Assembly (NCBI GenBank): GCA_030693535.1
Contig: JAUYAL010000051.1
Coordinates: 17,774 to 81,773, forward strand
Length of the DNA: 64,000 bases
Reading direction: 5' to 3'
DNA from: Methylotenera sp.
GTDB lineage: Bacteria; Pseudomonadota; Gammaproteobacteria; Burkholderiales; Methylophilaceae
Made by a program: the position numbers and the translations under genes. The notes under the pieces were generated by a model. It was not told the origin of the DNA, did not search any database, and worked only from the letters and a program-made list of their open reading frames with translations. Each line of letters begins with the position of its first letter. The stretch's first letter is position 1. Shown piece by piece: positions 40,932 to 48,781 of this stretch.

Positions 40932-41868
40932 GATTAGGCTCCTTTGCAGATTTAAATAAGGTAATGTCTTCGCAGATAATAAAGTTTCTATCTTCGTTGA
41001 TCGCTCTCGTTGCTGCAAATGACAATAATCTTGAAGCCTCTCTTGGAATGCATGCTACTAATTTATCCAATACTGAATCATCAAGCTGTGGATTAAGTAC
41101 AGTTTCGTAACCATTCTCAAAGAGCAGGTTCTTGTACACATTATTCAGGATCTGCAGCATATCCTCAGGATTTAACTCACCAATCTCAATCACGTGAAAT
41201 CTGGAAATGACTGGTTCTGAAATATCTTCAATATAATTGGCTGTCGCTATCCAATTAATATGACTGGCATCAAGAATGAGTTCTAAAGCCTCATCTTTAA
41301 ATTGTCTGGCAGAGTGAGATTCCAATAACGATAATAAAGGTCCTATTGGATTTTGATTGCCACTGAGATTTGTTACTTTATCCATTTCATCTAATAAAAT
41401 GATTGGATTGGCACACGTGCTATCAGCTAAGGATTTGGCGACAAACCCAACATCTGCATCTCCCCATTGTAGACTGCCTCCCGCTAAGGCAAAGTTTCCA
41501 GAAATATTATTCATGGACAATCGGAAGAATGGCAAACCTAATGACTTAGCAAGTTCGCTCACAAAATAAGTTTTACCAATGCCTGGTGGCCCGAGTAGCA
41601 GAACTGGTTTAACTACAAATGGGCGTGGTAACTTTTGAGATCGAATAATGTATGGGCGATAAATATTCAATGTGTCCGTAAAATTTGGGAATTTTGAATA
41701 AAGTGTATCAATTCTTGATGTATCGTTAACCTCAAGTAACTCACGATCGGAATCCCACAATTTTTTTAAAGTTGGTCCGACTTTAGATTTGTAATCGATT
41801 CCACGATTTTTAATTTCTTTGACACGCTTCACCACATGCTCGTGTGAAACAAGTTCTATTGATTGCAT
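40915..41868 (-). CDS. Lon-like AAA+ ATPase without protease domain (module C)
   Basis: 317 residues with GGAG before the ATG. Walker A G-P-P-G-I-G-K-T (93-100), Walker B I-L-L-D-E-M-D (157-163), sensor-1 Asn in A-T-A-N-Y (211) and Arg223 in I-S-R-F match the module-A ATPase. Shared blocks include G-G-S-L-Q-W and L-L-E-S-H-S-A-R-Q-F-K-D-E-A-L-E. It also ends at about the length of an AAA+ core with no attached domain. It is transcribed leftward, opposite to module A. Its function is unknown; a remodelling role with the zinc-ribbon protein as adaptor is inference. Confidence 0.8.
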   Translation of the reverse strand: MQSIELVSHEHVVKRVKEIKNRGIDYKSKVGPTLKKLWDSDRELLEVNDTSRIDTLYSKFPNFTDTLNIYRPYIIRSQKLPRPFVVKPVLLLGPPGIGKTYFVSELAKSLGLPFFRLSMNNISGNFALAGGSLQWGDADVGFVAKSLADSTCANPIILLDEMDKVTNLSGNQNPIGPLLSLLESHSARQFKDEALELILDASHINWIATANYIEDISEPVISRFHVIEIGELNPEDMLQILNNVYKNLLFENGYETVLNPQLDDSVLDKLVACIPREASRLLSFAATRAINEDRNFIICEDITLFKSAKEPNRVGFI

Positions 41869-41879
41869 GATGACTCCTT

Positions 41880-41894
41880 GCCATTCGAAATGGC
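41880..41894 (-). promoter_or_regulatory. Hairpin ahead of the module-C ATPase ribosome site
   Basis: GCCATT/AATGGC with a 3-nt loop, immediately followed by AAGGAG. It takes the same position as the module-A hairpin but shares no sequence with it, which suggests the structure matters. Confidence 0.5.
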
Positions 41895-41929
41895 GATGGT
41901 TGATAAGATGACTAAAGTTAATTAGTCAG

Positions 41930-42064
41930 TCACCGACCGGTAGAGCCTATGCGCTTTAAATATAGTGCGGGATGAATGGAGGGGGTTTTAAGACGTAATC
42001 GCGCTCCCTCACATGATGTAAGGAATTCCGATGCGGTATTTAATCTTAAATGAGTTATGGACAT
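41930..42064 (-). CDS. 44-aa micropeptide, copy C (ALYLKRIGSTGR motif)
   Basis: ATG at 42064, beginning M-S-I-T-H-L-R-L-N-T-A-S-E-F-L and ending I-H-P-A-L-Y-L-K-R-I-G-S-T-G-R. The N-terminal two thirds are unrelated to copy A; the last 12 residues are identical. The conserved codons differ mostly at silent positions from copy A. It lies 61 nt ahead of the module-C ATPase ATG. Confidence 0.55.
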   Translation of the reverse strand: MSITHLRLNTASEFLTSCEGARLRLKTPSIHPALYLKRIGSTGR

Positions 42065-42072
42065 ACATTTCT

Positions 42073-42101
42073 AATATACCTCACACCATCATTAAAGTCA
42101 A
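42073..42101 (-). promoter_or_regulatory. Promoter of micropeptide/AAA+ module C
   Basis: On the minus strand TTGACT (42101-42096), 17-nt spacer, TATATT (42078-42073). The ATG of the micro-ORF is 8 nt beyond the -10 hexamer, again giving a leaderless or nearly leaderless message. Upstream, TTGTACAA and an AT-rich stretch recall R1. Confidence 0.6.
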
Positions 42102-42489
42102 ATAATTGTTTATAATCAAATACTTGTACAACATAAACGATTCAGTGATTCTTTTTTATGGGAATTAATTAGACAAGTTTTCAGTGATCATTTTTAATAT
42201 AAACTGATGTAAAAAGGATACTAATGAATACATTTCATTTTATAAAAATCAATTTTACAAGATATAAAATAAAATTTTTACGATGTAAATTACATATTTC
42301 TTCAACTATTACGATGATATTTAGGTAGGAGATAGCATGAAATTTAATGAAGCTTTTGATACTTATTAATACAAGGAAATCGTTAAATTTCTTGCATTCA
42401 ATTAATTTTTGGAATTTTAGACTTTCAAAGGATACTAAATGAGTAAAAAAACTGTTCTTATGGAAGGTGTAAGTTAAAAAGGAACACTG
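42102..42489. other. AT-rich gap with short plus-strand coding remnants
   Basis: Very AT-rich. GGAG followed by ATG at 42337 opens a 10-codon frame (M-K-F-N-E-A-F-D-T-Y) stopped by TAA. A second short frame begins at 42439 (M-S-K-K-T-V-L-M-E-G-V-S). Two similar AAGGATACTAA boxes (about 42213 and 42428) precede ATGs. These look like debris of a third, plus-strand module whose tail is at 42490. The 88-codon minus-strand frame here has no coding character. Confidence 0.35.
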
Positions 42490-42522
42490 TGCAAAACTCA
42501 AGTCTGGTTGGATAAGTACTAA
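42490..42522 (+). pseudogene. C-terminal remnant of a third zinc-ribbon partner gene
   Basis: Encodes C-K-T-Q-V-W-L-D-K-Y and a stop. Module A ends G-K-T-Q-T-W-L-D-K-Y, and the nucleotide match is close across the same stretch. The remainder of the gene is lost. It shows that a third copy of the module once lay here in the plus orientation. Confidence 0.6.
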
Positions 42523-42645
42523 CTAAACCTAATGGAATTGGAGCATGGTAGGACAACATATTAATAAAATTGCGCATGTAAAAATTCATACGAATTTAAA
42601 TAGTTTGAGATATGGTATGAGAGTTAAAAAACGCTTATCAAATAT

Positions 42646-43440
42646 TTAAGAAGCAACATTTAATGGGCAATTGTCCATAGTCATGCAACAAGATTGTCCT
42701 TTGCGGTATTTCCAGAATAGCTCTATTTCCAAATCTTGCAAAAATATACTTGTAATTAATTCTTTTATTTGAATAGCATGATCACTGCATGACCGAATTG
42801 GTTTGCGTTTAACTTTTGAATTTTTTATACATAAACAGGATTGTCTTTTGTTTGCTACCATATCTAATGTCTTCCAGACTGAGCAGAGATGTTTAGATCC
42901 TAGATAAAGCCTTAAAAGTGGACCGCGAGAATCATTTAATCTCACATGCTTAACGGTCAATTGTTTTTGAATAAGTAAATCATAATATTCAGCCCCCAAT
43001 GCCCTTGCAGCATTTTCTGCGGAATTTTGAAACTTGGCAGCATTCCCATGCGCCCATTCTTTTCCAGGCCACTTTCGATTTTTTGCTGCACGAACTTGCA
43101 ATGATAGATATCGCAGTAAATGTGACCACCATTCAATCGCTGATTTCTGATCCAAAACCGTTAAATCTTGAAAACCCTGCCAGTTTATGCAAAATGTGCC
43201 ATCATTATTTATATGACGTTCCGGACAAGAGCTTGGCAATTGATTTGGCGTTGTCTCTTTTGCGTAAATTTTATTCTTTTCATCAACTAAACTTAGTAGA
43301 TATACTCTAGAACTCCCATCTGATAATTCTAGGGTTATCTCAAAACTAGCTTCAGTTGCATTGATTCTTTTTATCAGCCGTGCATTAATTTGATCTGCAG
43401 TCTCAATTAATAAAGCAAGCGCATCAATGCCAATTGTCAT
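42646..43440 (-). CDS. E2-like (ubiquitin-conjugating-fold) protein with Cys-rich tail
   Basis: 264 residues. The segment C-P-E-R-H-I-N-N-D-G-T-F-C-I-N-W (72-87) matches the E2 pattern H-P-N...G-x-C. His76-Ile-Asn78 would take the place of HPN, and Cys84 would be the catalytic Cys. Conserved W-W and W-P-x-K-E-W-A-H-G blocks follow (about 104-132). The C-terminal third has C186, C202, C204, C218, H221, C251, C252 and C258, probably a metal-binding domain. It overlaps the upstream cyclase gene by 4 nt (ATGA). E2-like proteins in CBASS attach a signalling enzyme to targets; an analogous role here is inference. No E1 gene is present. Confidence 0.6.
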   Translation of the reverse strand: MTIGIDALALLIETADQINARLIKRINATEASFEITLELSDGSSRVYLLSLVDEKNKIYAKETTPNQLPSSCPERHINNDGTFCINWQGFQDLTVLDQKSAIEWWSHLLRYLSLQVRAAKNRKWPGKEWAHGNAAKFQNSAENAARALGAEYYDLLIQKQLTVKHVRLNDSRGPLLRLYLGSKHLCSVWKTLDMVANKRQSCLCIKNSKVKRKPIRSCSDHAIQIKELITSIFLQDLEIELFWKYRKGQSCCMTMDNCPLNVAS

Positions 43441-44948
43441 AGGCAGTGAGGTCGAATACTTAATTCTGCTGCAGACGCAATTGCTGGTTTACTATTTGCA
43501 TACGCTTCATTCTTGGCTTGTTTGGCAGTTGTATCGGTTTCAGCAAGTGATTCAATAGCTTCTAGATAATCCAAATCTGCAACCATTCTTGTCGATCCAA
43601 ATAGATCCTTCACCGCTTGGCGAGCTTTATTAAAAGCCGTTTTACCAATTGCAGTTGAATCACTATCACACCTGCCTTGTTCGTCTTCTGAGATTAGTAC
43701 AGACCTACTAACTGCACATCTAACCCGAGAGCCTTTGATCCCAAGTCGTGATATCGAAATCGGACCGAAATCAAGTCCAATTTGCAAGCCTAAGTTTTCG
43801 ACATCAATGCCAGCCTTTGCCAATTCTTTTAAAGCTAAATTAAAGCTGCTGCGAAAACCACCACTGCATAAAACAGCTTCAGTTATTGTATTTTCGGTCT
43901 CAGTAGTTTGTGCAGTACCTAAGCACAAGACACCATGTAGGCAATCTCCAATAAATCGTATCTTTCTGCCTTCAAAGTCAGAAGTTAAAACATTATCTAA
44001 CTCACTACGTATCACGTGAAAAATCTTGACTACATCTTGAGTATCATCATCAATATGGTTCTGAATAAAGTTAGTGAAACCATCAATATCAGCATAAATT
44101 GATATCATGTCCTGACGCCTAGAATTACCAGGAGTCAAAAGTGAAATATCCAAAGTGGCCATTGGTGGTGTATGACCTGTAAACTCGAATAAGCCAATTG
44201 GATTGTCATCAAGATCTTTTTTCCAATCTTTGATAATCTGGTCTTTCGTGACACTTAATTTAGAATCAACTTCACACGATTCGATTTCACTGGTAGTCAG
44301 TCGTGTAATTTTAGGATTATCAACACTGTCAATACCTATTGCTTCACGTGCTTTATTGGTTAAATAAATGCCAGGATTAGAATGACCAGATGCTAATTTT
44401 GCTGCTTCGTTAGCTGGTGGACCTAGAAATAACGGTTCTCTGCCTTTTCTTCTACCGTTATTAACTACAAGTGATTTGCCGCTATCAATGCCAACACATA
44501 CTTTTGCATTAGGAATGTCATCCGTTTCATCGCCAGTTTCTTTCAAGACACTGATGATTAACTGGCCTATAGCAACAGCTTTTTTGATTCTGTCTTCTTC
44601 AGAATCATAAGGCTTAAAAATGACTGCATGTAATCGCTGATTGTGAAAATCCACTTTTAAGGCATCACATGCATCTAGGATGCGATGAGCTGCACGATAG
44701 TGCAGATTCAAAAATCTAAGTGCGCGTTTGTGAGAAGTTGTACCTTCAGACTCTGTTGAGCCGAGGATATCATCCAAATTGGCTATATCAATGTAAAGAT
44801 GTACAGAATCACTTCGATAGGCTGTGTTTGTCGGAATATTTTCTAAAGACATTCCTCGCTGGTACTCTTTGATTTCAACATTCTCAACTTCATTCAGCAA
44901 CTTTTGGATGCGTTCAGAGGCTCTTTTTTCAGACCAGGTATGTGCCAT
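43437..44948 (-). CDS. Tandem two-domain class III nucleotide cyclase
   Basis: 503 residues with two cyclase-fold domains. Domain 1 (about 48-205): the first metal Asp is D54 (Y-I-D-I-A-N); the second-metal position in D-F-H-N-Q-R lacks the usual G-D; N180 and K184 (P-A-N-E-A-A-K-L) fill the transition-state positions. Domain 2 (about 280-430): D287 (Y-A-D-I-D-G-F-T) and D335 (I-G-D) supply both metal ligands, but the N-x-A-A-R motif is absent. The two halves look complementary, as in mammalian adenylate cyclase C1/C2, predicting one active site. The product nucleotide cannot be inferred. It begins 31 nt from a CIRCE operator. Confidence 0.75.
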   Translation of the reverse strand: MAHTWSEKRASERIQKLLNEVENVEIKEYQRGMSLENIPTNTAYRSDSVHLYIDIANLDDILGSTESEGTTSHKRALRFLNLHYRAAHRILDACDALKVDFHNQRLHAVIFKPYDSEEDRIKKAVAIGQLIISVLKETGDETDDIPNAKVCVGIDSGKSLVVNNGRRKGREPLFLGPPANEAAKLASGHSNPGIYLTNKAREAIGIDSVDNPKITRLTTSEIESCEVDSKLSVTKDQIIKDWKKDLDDNPIGLFEFTGHTPPMATLDISLLTPGNSRRQDMISIYADIDGFTNFIQNHIDDDTQDVVKIFHVIRSELDNVLTSDFEGRKIRFIGDCLHGVLCLGTAQTTETENTITEAVLCSGGFRSSFNLALKELAKAGIDVENLGLQIGLDFGPISISRLGIKGSRVRCAVSRSVLISEDEQGRCDSDSTAIGKTAFNKARQAVKDLFGSTRMVADLDYLEAIESLAETDTTAKQAKNEAYANSKPAIASAAELSIRPHCL

Positions 44949-45097
44949 AATTAAAAACCTTTATAATCAAAAATGTTGATTAGCACTCTACTCGCTAGAG
45001 TGCTAAAAATCAATATTTGGAATTGAAATCTGCAGTACTGCAAATTAGCTAGGAATTTTTAACTAATAACAAAATAGATAAAACAAAGGGGTAACTA
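44949..45097. promoter_or_regulatory. Divergent promoter region of the two cyclase units
   Basis: This 149-nt region separates the tandem-cyclase/E2 pair (leftward) from the TIR/PycC pair (rightward). On the minus strand GATTATAAA (about 44960-44968) is a possible -10, which would place the -35 inside the CIRCE element. Rightward -10/-35 hexamers are less clear. A GCAGTACTGC palindrome lies near 45030. Confidence 0.5.
44980..45006. promoter_or_regulatory. CIRCE operator (HrcA-binding site)
   Basis: TTAGCACTC (44980-44988), nine bases, GAGTGCTAA (44998-45006): an exact match to the CIRCE consensus bound by the repressor HrcA, which normally controls groESL and dnaK. No chaperone gene is nearby. 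Its place in the middle of the divergent gap suggests that both cyclase units are released from HrcA repression under protein-folding stress. The site is seen in sequence; the regulation is inference. Confidence 0.85.
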
Positions 45098-46006
45098 ATG
45101 AAAGAGCGATTTGAAGAGAAAAACGGTAAGCGTATATTAATTGAAACGCTGAAACGTCAAAAAACCGTGAACGGTGACGAAGCGTTAGCATTGCTCATCT
45201 CTGAATCAATCGAAATAATAGAAGTTCCTGAGGGTACGGTACTTACTACACAAGGGGAGTCTAGCAATGATGTATATTTCATATTAATGGGAGCATTCCA
45301 AATTATTGTCAATGGCAAACATTTATATAATAGGTTTGCTGATGATTTAATTGGAGAAATGACCGCAATACAACCTACCCAATTGAGATCAGCTACAGTA
45401 ATATCTAATGAAATATCAGTTGTAGCAAAAATGACTGAAGAAAATTTCAGCGACATCGGCTCCAAATATCCAATATTTTACAAATCTATCGCTCAGATTT
45501 TGGCTAAAAGGTTGTTGCAACGTAATAGCTTGATTCCAAAGAAAAATCAAAAACCAAGAGTTTTTATCATATGCTCTGTCGAAGCATTGCCGGTGGGCAG
45601 ATTAGTTCAAGAGCTTTTAGAATATGATGGAGTCATAGTAACTTTATGGAGTGAAGGAGTATTTAGAGTTACTAACTACACGTTACATTCTTTGGAAGAA
45701 AAAGTGGAAGAATCTGACTTTGCAATTGCTATAGCTAATGGTGATGATATTGTAAATTCCAGAGATATTATATGGCCAGCAGTCAGAGATAATGTTATTT
45801 TTGAGCTCGGCTTGTTCATGGGTAGACTTGGTAGAGAGCGCGCGATTTTAATGGAACCTAAAGATGAAAAGGTAAAATTACCAAGTGATCTCTGTGGCAT
45901 TACAACGATTGGTTACAGGTATGTTCCAGGTAAAGATGAAGAATCAATAATGGGTGCAACCGTAAATAAAATTCGCAAACATATCAAAGAGCATGGGCTC
46001 AGATAA
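45098..46006 (+). CDS. Pycsar effector: cyclic-nucleotide-binding domain fused to TIR-like domain
   Basis: 302 residues. The N-terminal CRP-like domain (about 20-145) has the phosphate-binding cassette G-E-M-T-A-I followed by R-S-A-T (86-100). The C-terminal domain (about 153-300) is the TIR-like PF10137 type: R-V-F-I-I-C-S-V, W-x-E-G-V-F and the signature D-N-V-I-F-E-L-G-L-F-M-G-R-L-G-R with Glu236. This is the PycTIR architecture: on binding cCMP or cUMP made by the neighbouring cyclase it destroys NAD and stops growth. The cyclase gene follows after 2 nt. Confidence 0.85.
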   Translation: MKERFEEKNGKRILIETLKRQKTVNGDEALALLISESIEIIEVPEGTVLTTQGESSNDVYFILMGAFQIIVNGKHLYNRFADDLIGEMTAIQPTQLRSATVISNEISVVAKMTEENFSDIGSKYPIFYKSIAQILAKRLLQRNSLIPKKNQKPRVFIICSVEALPVGRLVQELLEYDGVIVTLWSEGVFRVTNYTLHSLEEKVEESDFAIAIANGDDIVNSRDIIWPAVRDNVIFELGLFMGRLGRERAILMEPKDEKVKLPSDLCGITTIGYRYVPGKDEESIMGATVNKIRKHIKEHGLR

Positions 46007-46008
46007 AC

Positions 46009-46704
46009 GTGGCTTTAAAATCCGATCTTGAATCCGACATTGGAAATGTGTTTTCTCAGTCTTGGGAAGAAACCGTTGGACGAGTAGTACCTGTTCCCAA
46101 CGATGTTGGTTTAAATAACAAGGTTGTTTATTTAGAGAATGCAGTCGTCCTTTATGCTGATTTAGATGGTTCTACAAAAATGGTAGCTGAAAACAAATGG
46201 GAATTTAGTGCTGAAATTTATAAATCATTTCTTCTTAGTGCCGCAAAAATTATAAAATCCGAAAATGGTGCAATAACTTCTTATGACGGCGATCGTATAA
46301 TGGCTATATTCATAGGTGCAGAAAAATATGATCGCGCAGTTAGATCTGCTTTGAAAATAAGATGGGTAGTTTTGAATGTGATACAACCCCGCATGCAGAA
46401 AAATTGGTCGACTGAGTTTAAAGTCAAACATACCGTAGGAATTGATGCGAGCAATCTTAGAGCTGTTCGAACAGGCGTTCGCGGTGATAACGACTTAGTT
46501 TGGGTAGGAAATGCGGCAAATTGGGCAGCGAAATTGACAACTTTACCTAATGCTTACTCAACCTATATCACACAAGCTGTCTACCAAAATCTAAGTGGAG
46601 CTTGTAAAATTAGTAACAATAAATCGATGTGGGAACTCGCAGTATGGTCACAGCAAAATAACAAGCCTATTTACAGGTCGCATTGGACTTGGAGTATTAA
46701 CTGA
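46009..46704 (+). CDS. Pycsar pyrimidine cyclase (PycC-like), single class III cyclase domain
   Basis: 231 residues starting at GTG directly after the effector. Metal Asp residues are D51 (Y-A-D-L-D-G-S-T) and D95 (Y-D-G-D-R), with the transition-state N171 and K175 in V-G-N-A-A-N-W-A-A-K-L. Unlike the tandem cyclase it has all catalytic elements in one domain, so it should act as a homodimer. Adjacency to the CNB-TIR gene identifies it as the cyclase of a Pycsar system, which answers phage infection with cCMP or cUMP. Which of the two is made cannot be told. Confidence 0.82.
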   Translation: MALKSDLESDIGNVFSQSWEETVGRVVPVPNDVGLNNKVVYLENAVVLYADLDGSTKMVAENKWEFSAEIYKSFLLSAAKIIKSENGAITSYDGDRIMAIFIGAEKYDRAVRSALKIRWVVLNVIQPRMQKNWSTEFKVKHTVGIDASNLRAVRTGVRGDNDLVWVGNAANWAAKLTTLPNAYSTYITQAVYQNLSGACKISNNKSMWELAVWSQQNNKPIYRSHWTWSIN

Positions 46705-46892
46705 TTTTTATAACTCAATTGTCGTGAGTTTTAAAATTACATTATTAGAATTCAGAAATTGTTGTAGCGTTGACAAACGATATGCATTCAATGAGTTTTT
46801 CTACTAAATCTTTTTAGGCTTATAAACTATATGATTTCGAATTTGATTTAATTAAATTAGCTGTAAAATTGGCTATGTATTCATCAAGTTTG

Positions 46893-48704
46893 TTATAAAT
46901 TTACACCGGTTGAATCAATCGTCAAATGAAATTTTGCAGGTTCAACTGCCAATAAATGATTGGAGAAGCTTTTTTCATTTTCACATCTCCACGTTGCCCA
47001 CAATTTATTTCCAAGCGGATCGGAGCTTCCAGTATCTAATTCAAAAGCCAACCAATTTCTTGCCGGCATCACATATTTGTTAAAGCCTGGAAAAATCATC
47101 ATTTCAACAACAAGCTGTATGTCAATTGTTTGAGGCTTACTTGCTGTGCTATTGAGTAAATGTAAGAATAGTTTTTCGAAAACCCCTACTAAAGATGGAT
47201 GTACAACGGCTGATGAAGTGAACTGTTGGATCTGCGCCCAATTGGTCTGAGGAGGCAAGTCTTTGCGATATGCAGTCCCCCATGCTGCAACATGGACATC
47301 TCCTGATGCAATGGATACTCTTAATTTTTTACTTTCTGCAATATTGATTAATGTTTCAAGAAGCCGTTTTCTCTCACCTTCGTGATCGTCGTGCGACCAG
47401 TGGTCTTTTAAATCATCTGCATTACTATCTAATACATTATCTTGTCCGAATACATCAAACAAACCCTCGGCAAGTGTTAATTTTGGGTGAGCGACTGGAA
47501 CGGAAGATAAAAAAATCAGATGTTGGCATTTTTTTCCTGGATATACTGGTTTACCTGGTTTAAGATTTGATAACCAAGACTGTAATGATCTCCAACTACT
47601 GGGGCCTAAAATTTGAGTCCTTGACCTTTCTGTTCTAAGATCCGCAGCTACTAGACTAATTGGGCCAATTTCAAATGCAAAAGTAAATCCTGGCTGATCC
47701 ATTAATATTGGTAATGCCAAAAGATCTTTTTGCTGATGCGCAGCCCAATCAATTAACTGAAACTGCGGATCCTTTTTTGAAATGTTGAACTGGGTGATCT
47801 TATCTAGTGTTGGTAAATCCTCAAGCACATGCTGCATTTGAAAAACCCAAAATGCTTTTCGTGCATAGTGAAAAAGTGTTTGAAATAAATTGGATTCCTG
47901 CATGTCCACACTATATGAACCCCACCCGTCAAAGATATCATGGTCATCCCACATCATAACTGTAGGGATTCTGGCCATTGCATCGGCAGCATCCTGATTC
48001 AACTCATTTGATCCCCAGTCTTTTCTAGATGGTGGCAACCATCTAGAGCTATATAGGTTGAAATAATACCTCTCTATTTTCTTCTCAAGCTTTTTATCAA
48101 CGTTAAAGATTAATTGATTATCTCTGGATAATTGCACCCAATCTTTTAGTTCTTTTATGTCTTCCCAAATAGAGTCAAAATAAATTTGATCCCCACCCAT
48201 CACTAATAAGTGAAACCGCTGGAGGTTTTTATCTTGTGTTCTCGTTTCATGCCACAACTGCTCTTTATCTAATTCGTAATTATTTTTGCGTAAGTGACGG
48301 TCATGATTGCTTAATAGATCTGCCCAAACAGAATTGGATTCTCTTACCAATTTTCTCATACCACTCGGATCTGAGAATCCGTTGCAGGAGACGTAAGCCA
48401 TGCGTGGAGCAAAATCAATACCTGGAATAGTAAAACTCCACACTTGCCCTTCACACACATTAATAGTTAGATCAACTTTTCGTTCTTGAGTATCTAATTT
48501 ACAACTCACGTCATATCGCAAGTATTGTTGATTATCATGCTCCAAAAGAATTACAGGATTTGCGCAATTACGTCCTTCTACAGATAGAACCGGTTGCTCA
48601 AAACTTTTTGGGATGCCAATTAATGCCGTCACTTTCCAATGCCCTTCTTCGCTGATTCCGCGAAATGAAAGCACTGGTCCAAGTATTAATGGTTGTTTTG
48701 GCAT
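46893..48704 (-). CDS. PhoD-like metallophosphatase
   Basis: 603 residues, no signal peptide, so cytoplasmic unlike classic secreted PhoD. The metal motifs are M-G-G-D-Q-I-Y-F-D, W-D-D-H-D-I-F-D-G-W and S-G-D-V-H-V-A-A-W-G. A beta-rich N-terminal region (about 1-110) precedes the phosphatase core. It ends a four-gene minus-strand run and converges on the Pycsar pair. A phosphodiesterase role towards nucleotides or lipids is possible; the substrate is unknown. Confidence 0.8.
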   Translation of the reverse strand: MPKQPLILGPVLSFRGISEEGHWKVTALIGIPKSFEQPVLSVEGRNCANPVILLEHDNQQYLRYDVSCKLDTQERKVDLTINVCEGQVWSFTIPGIDFAPRMAYVSCNGFSDPSGMRKLVRESNSVWADLLSNHDRHLRKNNYELDKEQLWHETRTQDKNLQRFHLLVMGGDQIYFDSIWEDIKELKDWVQLSRDNQLIFNVDKKLEKKIERYYFNLYSSRWLPPSRKDWGSNELNQDAADAMARIPTVMMWDDHDIFDGWGSYSVDMQESNLFQTLFHYARKAFWVFQMQHVLEDLPTLDKITQFNISKKDPQFQLIDWAAHQQKDLLALPILMDQPGFTFAFEIGPISLVAADLRTERSRTQILGPSSWRSLQSWLSNLKPGKPVYPGKKCQHLIFLSSVPVAHPKLTLAEGLFDVFGQDNVLDSNADDLKDHWSHDDHEGERKRLLETLINIAESKKLRVSIASGDVHVAAWGTAYRKDLPPQTNWAQIQQFTSSAVVHPSLVGVFEKLFLHLLNSTASKPQTIDIQLVVEMMIFPGFNKYVMPARNWLAFELDTGSSDPLGNKLWATWRCENEKSFSNHLLAVEPAKFHLTIDSTGVNL

Positions 48705-48781
48705 GATGCTGTTCCTGAAATTATTGTTAGAGCTAAATGGAATTTGAATGAATTATCAAAATAGAAATTAGCTATTTCTTA

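Noticed and set aside
42235..42501. 88-codon minus-strand frame
   Set aside because: Phe/Ile/Lys-rich composition expected of random AT-rich DNA; it is antisense to the zinc-ribbon remnant and has no ribosome site.
33500..46800. Insertion sequence or integrase as carrier of the accessory region
   Set aside because: No transposase, integrase, terminal inverted repeats or tRNA attachment site could be recognised.
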